From NCBI RefSeq assembly GCF_020166395.1, contig NZ_JAIQXU010000056.1:1-10204 (forward strand): a stretch of 10,204 nucleotides of DNA, read 5' to 3'. Shown here one piece after another: positions 5,999 to 10,204 of the stretch; within the stretch, counting starts at the first letter, position 1; each line of letters opens with the position of its first letter. Source of the DNA: Deinococcus betulae. Its GTDB lineage: Bacteria; Deinococcota; Deinococci; Deinococcales; Deinococcaceae. A program made the translations under genes and the position numbers. The notes beneath the pieces were generated by a model. That model searched no databases, was not told the DNA's origin, and saw only the letters and a list, made by a program, of their open reading frames with translations.

Positions 5999-7711
5999 TC
6001 AGGGCTGTTTCGCCACAGGAGCCACCGCTGGACCGCCCGCCGTCACACCGCTGACCAGCGCCTCGCGGATGCCCAGCGCGAGCCCCAGCGCCACCCGGTC
6101 CAGGTAATTGGCGTCGCGCAGGTTCAGGCCGTCCACCGGATGACTGGTGTAGCCGATTTCCACCAGGGCCGCCGGCACGCGGCTGTTGCGCAGCACCGAC
6201 AGCGACTGACTGTTTTTCAGGCCCCGGCTAAACGCCCCTGTCACCGCCACCATCTGCCGCTGCAACAGCCCAGCCAGGGCGCTGCTCTGGGGATGGTTGG
6301 GGTTCCACCACGTTTCGATGCCGTAGCCGCGCAGGGCGGTGCTGGCGTCCATGGCATTGACATGAATTGAGACGAAGAGCTGGGTGCCGGGCGTGCCCTG
6401 GGCGGCGCGCAGTTGCAGGTCGGTGCTTTTGACAGGGTGCATTTCGCGGTCACTGTCGCGGGTCAGGACGACCTCCACGCCAGCGGCGCTGAGGAGGTCG
6501 CGCACGCGCAGGGCGACCGCCAGGGTCACCTCCTTTTCCACGATGGTGCCCACCGCGCCGGGGTCGCGCCCACCGTGCCCGGCGTCAATCACCACGCGCG
6601 GGCGCACATAGTTGGCGCTGAGGGCCAGGATGGCCGTCCCGCGTGTGGCCAGCACCGGCGGCACCGACGCCACCACCCGCTCGGCAGCAGGCAGCGGGGT
6701 GAGGTTGGCCAGAGCGGGCGAAAGGTCAACCACCAGACGGTAGGCCGCGCTGCCAGTGGCGGGCGGCAACAGTTGGGCCCGCCAGCCGCTGCGCACCCCC
6801 AGCGGTGTGGGGGTCAGCAGCGTGACCGTGCCGCCACCGCTGGCCGGGGCAAAGCGCCACTCGCGGACCTCGGGACTGACGCTGCGCGCGCTGCGGGCAC
6901 CCAGCGTTACGCCGCCCAGTTCGATGGTCAGGCCAGTGCCGCCTGGCAGCAGACGGTAGGTGGTGCCGGGCGGCAGGTCCAGCACCACGCGCGTCTGCCC
7001 CGGGTTTTTGCCAATGCGCGGCGTGGTCAGGGCCGACGGCAGGGCTGTGCCCGGCACCCGGCCTTGTAACGGGGTGGGCAGACTGGCGGCCGGGCTCGGC
7101 AGGGCTGGCGCGGGCGGCAGCACCTTGGCAGAGGGGATGGTGTCGCCCGGCGGCACTGCGTCGGTGACTGGGGCACTCAAGGCAGACGGGGCCGACGGCG
7201 AATTCAGAACGGCCTGGGCGCCCGGCGTCACAGGTGCAGTGGTCAGAACGCGCCCCTGCAGGCCCGGCGCCGCGCCGCCGCTGACCGCAGCGCCCAGTTC
7301 CAGAATCAGCACCCTCGCCCCGGTGGCCAGGGTGGCCTCGGAAGCCTGCCACCCGGCGCTGAGCGACAGCGGAAACGGCGTGAACAGGGTGATCTGGCCG
7401 GCCCCCGCCCGTATCTCGGTGACACTGGCGCCCAGGCCGGCCGTCACCCCAGGCTGCACCCGCGCCCCCTGCACGTCCAGACGCAGTCCGGTGAAGGTGG
7501 GGGCCAGAGTGTAGTCCACTCCCTGCGGCAGATCAAAGACCACGCGGGTCGTGCTGCCCTGCACACTGAGCCGTGGTGGGCCAAACGTCAGGTCCTGTAT
7601 CCCTGTAAGCGTCAGAGGGGCGGGGGCACTGGGCAGGGCCGTCTGGGCCAGCGCGCCGCCCATCAGCGCAGACAGCAGGCCAGATGAGAGCAGGATGGCA
7701 GCACGATTCAT
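5999..7711 (-). CDS. Exported N-acetylmuramoyl-L-alanine amidase with AMIN-like domains
   Basis: This zinc amidase cuts the bond between N-acetylmuramic acid and the stem peptide of peptidoglycan, typically for daughter-cell separation or wall turnover. The 570-residue product has a signal peptide (MNRAAILLSS start, cleavage near ALA-QT at 22-23). Two AMIN-like beta-rich regions follow (about 36-140 and 230-335), which in this family target the enzyme to the wall. A Pro/Ala-rich linker (150-230) separates them. The Amidase_3 catalytic domain spans about 371-555. Zinc ligands are His379 in DAGHGGRDPG, Glu392 in VEKEV and His450 in SIHVNA; Glu518 in VEIGYTSH is the catalytic glutamate. The frame is open to 7774, but those extra residues are very arginine-rich. 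The start at 7711 gives a normal signal peptide, with GGAG just upstream and TAGAGT 10 nt before the ATG. Confidence 0.93.
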   Translation of the reverse strand: MNRAAILLSSGLLSALMGGALAQTALPSAPAPLTLTGIQDLTFGPPRLSVQGSTTRVVFDLPQGVDYTLAPTFTGLRLDVQGARVQPGVTAGLGASVTEIRAGAGQITLFTPFPLSLSAGWQASEATLATGARVLILELGAAVSGGAAPGLQGRVLTTAPVTPGAQAVLNSPSAPSALSAPVTDAVPPGDTIPSAKVLPPAPALPSPAASLPTPLQGRVPGTALPSALTTPRIGKNPGQTRVVLDLPPGTTYRLLPGGTGLTIELGGVTLGARSARSVSPEVREWRFAPASGGGTVTLLTPTPLGVRSGWRAQLLPPATGSAAYRLVVDLSPALANLTPLPAAERVVASVPPVLATRGTAILALSANYVRPRVVIDAGHGGRDPGAVGTIVEKEVTLAVALRVRDLLSAAGVEVVLTRDSDREMHPVKSTDLQLRAAQGTPGTQLFVSIHVNAMDASTALRGYGIETWWNPNHPQSSALAGLLQRQMVAVTGAFSRGLKNSQSLSVLRNSRVPAALVEIGYTSHPVDGLNLRDANYLDRVALGLALGIREALVSGVTAGGPAVAPVAKQP

Positions 7712-7721
7712 GGTGCTCCAT

Positions 7722-7727
7722 ACTCTA
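7722..7727 (-). promoter_or_regulatory. Possible -10 element of the amidase gene
   Basis: TAGAGT on the minus strand ends 10 nt before the ATG at 7711, which would give a leader of only about 4 nt. No good -35 box is seen. The rest of the gap up to 7908 shows no gene and no clear terminator for the upstream gene. Confidence 0.3.
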
Positions 7728-7908
7728 CGGCGCCGCAGTGAGAACTCCCGGCGCAGTCTCATGCGTTCAGACAACTAAAAAGGCTGTCCTAGCCGCAGGC
7801 CACGCCGCCTCTCCTCATCGGAAGCCAGACCGCTCTGCCTCCAGTCTCATCCAAAAGGGGCTTGACGGCTGGCTTTTCTCTCTTTTTGCGCCAAACCCAT
7901 CCCCCAAC

Positions 7909-8712
7909 TTAAGGAGTAGGCGGCGTAAAAGGCTGGGCCGCAGCGCTGAAGAGGGCGTCCCAGGTGCCCTGGTCCACCCGGCCAGTGGCTGGCAGCCGGG
8001 CCGAGGTCTGAAACGCGCGCACGGTGGCTGCTGTGACCGGGCCGTACCAGCCGTCGCCCTGGCCAGTGCGCAGCGGGCGCATCAGGGCAATGAGGCGGTT
8101 TTGCACCGCCAGTACGTCGGTTTCGTTCATGCGCTGTGTCTGCACCTGAAGGGTGCGCCGGAAGGGCAGCGGCGCCACCGAGCGGGGCGGCACAGGGTCT
8201 ACAGGCGCCGCCGTGGCCGGCGTGGTCGCCACCGGTTCCAATTTCACGGCGCCCGTAGCAGGCGTCTGGGCGGGCAGCGCACCTGGCGGCGTATCCAGAT
8301 AGGCCAGGGTCTGCGCGCGGCCCTCCGGGTCAGGTTGCAAGCGCAGGTACACGTACCCGGAGGGCGTCTTGAGCCAGTTGTACACGCTGCGCTGCCCGTC
8401 CTTGCTGCGCCACACCCCGTACAGTTCGGTGCCCAGGGCTGCCGTCAGGGCCACGCGCGTCTGTTCAACGGTGTGGCCCACACCTACGCAGCGTTTGTCG
8501 GAGGTGCCAATCTGACTGAAACCCGCCGGGCAATTGCGCAGGACCCCGTCCAGGGCTTCGGTGATTCGCAGCGCCGCGCGTTCGAGCGGAGCGGGCGTCA
8601 GCGGGGCTGCCAGCGCGGGGGTGCCCAGCAGCGCCCACCACACCCAGGCGTGCCCCACCACCTGCCGGGCAGCGGTCAGGGGCCAGCGACTGGGGGGCAT
8701 CCACACACTCAT
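7909..8712 (-). CDS. Exported protein with C-terminal peptidoglycan-binding domain
   Basis: The 267-residue product has a long N-terminal signal (hydrophobic stretch about 22-35, likely cleavage after TPALA at 35). A region of about 100 residues follows that I do not recognise, with two cysteines (Cys61 and Cys75) that could form a disulfide. A Pro/Ala/Thr-rich linker spans about 141-185. A C-terminal PG_binding_1-type domain spans about 196-256 ([10 protein letters not shown], then [16 protein letters not shown] and [13 protein letters not shown]). No catalytic residues of an amidase or peptidase are evident, so a wall-anchored or accessory role is likely. It lies upstream of the amidase gene on the same strand, 197 bp away with no clear terminator between, so co-transcription is possible. 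The start is uncertain; an ATG at 8700 would shorten the signal by four residues. Confidence 0.8.
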   Translation of the reverse strand: MSVWMPPSRWPLTAARQVVGHAWVWWALLGTPALAAPLTPAPLERAALRITEALDGVLRNCPAGFSQIGTSDKRCVGVGHTVEQTRVALTAALGTELYGVWRSKDGQRSVYNWLKTPSGYVYLRLQPDPEGRAQTLAYLDTPPGALPAQTPATGAVKLEPVATTPATAAPVDPVPPRSVAPLPFRRTLQVQTQRMNETDVLAVQNRLIALMRPLRTGQGDGWYGPVTAATVRAFQTSARLPATGRVDQGTWDALFSAAAQPFTPPTP

Positions 8713-8842
8713 AGCAGCAGTGCTACCACGGCCAAGCTGACGCCAGCTGAGTGGGCGCCACGGCGACGTTCATCCAGCCTGGAGAGGCTAATCTGCTTTA
8801 CTTTCTCAAGCCCTTTTAAGAAGAGTGTGGCAAGCTGGGGCC

Positions 8843-9601
8843 ATGACTATTGCCTTCACTCCATCCGTGCCGGGCCACCTGCGGGTGGACATCTGGTCCG
8901 ATATCGCCTGCCCGTGGTGCTACATCGGCAAACGGCGGCTGGAACAGGCCCTGAAGAAGTTCGACCACCGCGATCAGGTAGAGATCGTGTGGCACAGCTT
9001 CGAGCTGGACCCTGCTGCCCCACCGGCTTTGCCTGATGGCATGCGCGAGGTCCTCGCTGGCAAGTATGGCCGCAGCCCTGCCCAGGCCCAGGAGATGATG
9101 GATCAGGTGACCCGCGTCGCCGCCGCCGATGGCCTGGAGTACCACTTTGAGCGTGCCCGGCTGGGCAGCACCTTTCTGGCCCACCAGCTCGTTCACCACG
9201 CCGCCGCGCACGGTCAGCAAGGGCCTATGAAAGAGCGACTGCTGCGCGCTTACCTCTCTGAAGGGCACCTCATGAGCGATATAAACACCCTGACGGCCCT
9301 GGCGCAGGAGATAGGGCTGGACGGCCCCCAGGCCCGCGCCGCCCTGGAAGAAGGCCGCTACGCTGGGGCCGTGCGTCAGGACGAGGCCCATGCGCGTGCG
9401 CTGGGCATCAGCGGCGTGCCGTTCTTCGTGCTGGGGGGCCGCTACGGCGTCAGCGGCGCTCAGGAGGCCGGGGTGCTGCTGGGGGCGCTGAATCAGGCCT
9501 GGGCTGAAGTGCAGCCGGCGCCGCTGGTTCAACTGGGGCGACCGGACACTGAAGGCTGTGAGGACGGCGCCTGCGCGGTGCCGGGAGCGGGCCCCCTCTA
9601 G
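8843..9601 (+). CDS. frnE: FrnE-type DsbA family dithiol oxidoreductase
   Basis: This is a thioredoxin-fold disulfide oxidoreductase/isomerase of the DsbA-FrnE branch. The 252-residue product starts VDIWSDIACPWCYIGKRRLE (14-33), with active site CPWC (Cys23, Cys26). An alpha-helical insert follows, then the thioredoxin cis-proline loop GISGVPFFVL. A C-terminal extension carries a second pair, Cys239 and Cys244 (CEDGAC, CX4C). D. radiodurans FrnE is known for an extra C-terminal cysteine motif of this kind, and it contributes to oxidative stress tolerance there. No signal peptide is seen, so it should act in the cytosol. An in-frame GTG at 8825 would add six residues; the ATG at 8843 fits the family better. 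No good promoter box or Shine-Dalgarno site is seen. Its stop codon overlaps that of the convergent ftsH. Confidence 0.93.
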   Translation: MTIAFTPSVPGHLRVDIWSDIACPWCYIGKRRLEQALKKFDHRDQVEIVWHSFELDPAAPPALPDGMREVLAGKYGRSPAQAQEMMDQVTRVAAADGLEYHFERARLGSTFLAHQLVHHAAAHGQQGPMKERLLRAYLSEGHLMSDINTLTALAQEIGLDGPQARAALEEGRYAGAVRQDEAHARALGISGVPFFVLGGRYGVSGAQEAGVLLGALNQAWAEVQPAPLVQLGRPDTEGCEDGACAVPGAGPL

Positions 9602-10204
9602 GCCGGACCCGGTTTGAGGTGAGCGGCTGGGGCAGGCCCGTCGCTGCTGCGGTGCTCGGGGTCCAGCGGCGGCAGGAGGCCCCCCGCCAGCACCGTCTGA
9701 AGGTCTTCCCCACTGAGGCTCTCGCGGGCCACCAGTTCATCGGTCAGGCGGTGAAGAAGGTGGACATGTTCCTGAAGCAGCGTCAGGGCCCGGCCGTACT
9801 GGGTGTTCAGCAGTCCGGCCACCGCCGCGTCAATCCGCTGGGCCGTGTGGTCGCTGTACTGGCTCTGCGCTGGACCGTAGCCCAGGTACCCTGCACTCTC
9901 CTGGGCCAATGCCAGCTGCCCCACATCACTCATGCCCCATTCCGTGACCATGCGCCAGGCGAGGGTGGTCGCCTGCTGAAAGTCGTTGGCCGCGCCGGTC
10001 GTGATCTGCCCGGTGGCCACCTGCTCGGCGGCGTGGCCGGCCAGTGCCACACACAGACGGTCGAGCAGCGCGGCGCGGGTGTGGTGCATGCGGTCTTCCG
10101 GGGTGTACAGCGCGCTGCCCAGACTGCGCCCGCGCGGCACGATGGTCAGCTTGTGGGCCTTGTCGGCGTGAGGCAAGAGTTGAGCAGCGAGGGCGTGGCC
10201 AACC
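9598..10204 (-). CDS. ftsH: ATP-dependent zinc metalloprotease FtsH, C-terminal fragment (cut by window edge)
   Basis: FtsH is a membrane-anchored AAA+ protease that degrades misfolded membrane proteins and some soluble regulators. Only the last 201 residues lie in the window, all from the M41 peptidase domain. The first visible codons read VGHALAAQLLPHADKAHKLT, so the window edge falls inside the HEXXH zinc motif: the HE pair lies outside and the final His is present. The FtsH-typical TIVPRGRSLG follows. TTGAANDFQQAT contains Asp74 of the fragment, the expected third zinc ligand. RMVTEWGMSDVG is also family-typical. The C-terminal tail after about residue 182 is short and Pro/Ala-rich. The transmembrane and ATPase parts are not visible. 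Deinococcus genomes carry several FtsH paralogues and I cannot say which this is. Confidence 0.93.
   Translation of the reverse strand, partial: VGHALAAQLLPHADKAHKLTIVPRGRSLGSALYTPEDRMHHTRAALLDRLCVALAGHAAEQVATGQITTGAANDFQQATTLAWRMVTEWGMSDVGQLALAQESAGYLGYGPAQSQYSDHTAQRIDAAVAGLLNTQYGRALTLLQEHVHLLHRLTDELVARESLSGEDLQTVLAGGLLPPLDPEHRSSDGPAPAAHLKPGPA

Noticed and set aside
7684..9036. 450-codon plus-strand open frame
   Set aside because: It lies antisense to the peptidoglycan-binding protein gene and out of frame with frnE, with Arg/His/Gln-rich composition. It is a GC-rich shadow frame.

Overview
The window looks like chromosomal DNA from a Deinococcus-type bacterium. It is GC-rich and carries a LuxS with a Deinococcus-like sequence, a cysteine-type (zinc) L28, and a FrnE-family DsbA with the extra C-terminal CX4C motif known from D. 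radiodurans. Several genes have a -10 element (TANNNT or similar) only 6-7 nt before the start codon, the arrangement of leaderless mRNAs that are common in Deinococcus. Species-level identity is inference. I see no prophage, insertion sequence, CRISPR array, tRNA or rRNA.

Left part (1-2000): luxS (minus) and lspA (plus) are divergent from an 89-bp spacer. rpmB and a GlsB/YeaQ-type small membrane protein gene follow on the minus strand. Each of these two has its own promoter, a strong Shine-Dalgarno site and a textbook intrinsic terminator. The roughly 95-nt rpmB leader can fold into a nested hairpin and is the best candidate regulatory RNA here. Middle (2000-4600): a 330-bp intergenic region holds divergent promoters with dyad symmetries, followed by the threonine operon thrC-thrB. 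Next (4580-5920), on the minus strand, come a membrane-anchored cytochrome c with a long acidic linker and an alkyltransferase-like DNA repair protein that has Trp in place of the catalytic Cys.

Right part (5999-10204): two exported cell-wall proteins lie on the minus strand, an AMIN-type N-acetylmuramoyl-L-alanine amidase and a protein with a C-terminal peptidoglycan-binding domain. Then comes frnE (plus), which ends in a CTAG shared with the stop codon of a minus-strand ftsH. The window cuts ftsH inside its HEXXH zinc motif.

The genes are mostly housekeeping: quorum/methyl cycle, lipoprotein maturation, ribosome, threonine synthesis, respiration, alkylation repair, wall remodelling, thiol redox and membrane proteolysis. 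I found no convincing new multi-gene system. The items most worth checking are small regulatory structures, the uncharacterised N-terminal half of the peptidoglycan-binding protein and the acidic cytochrome linker.
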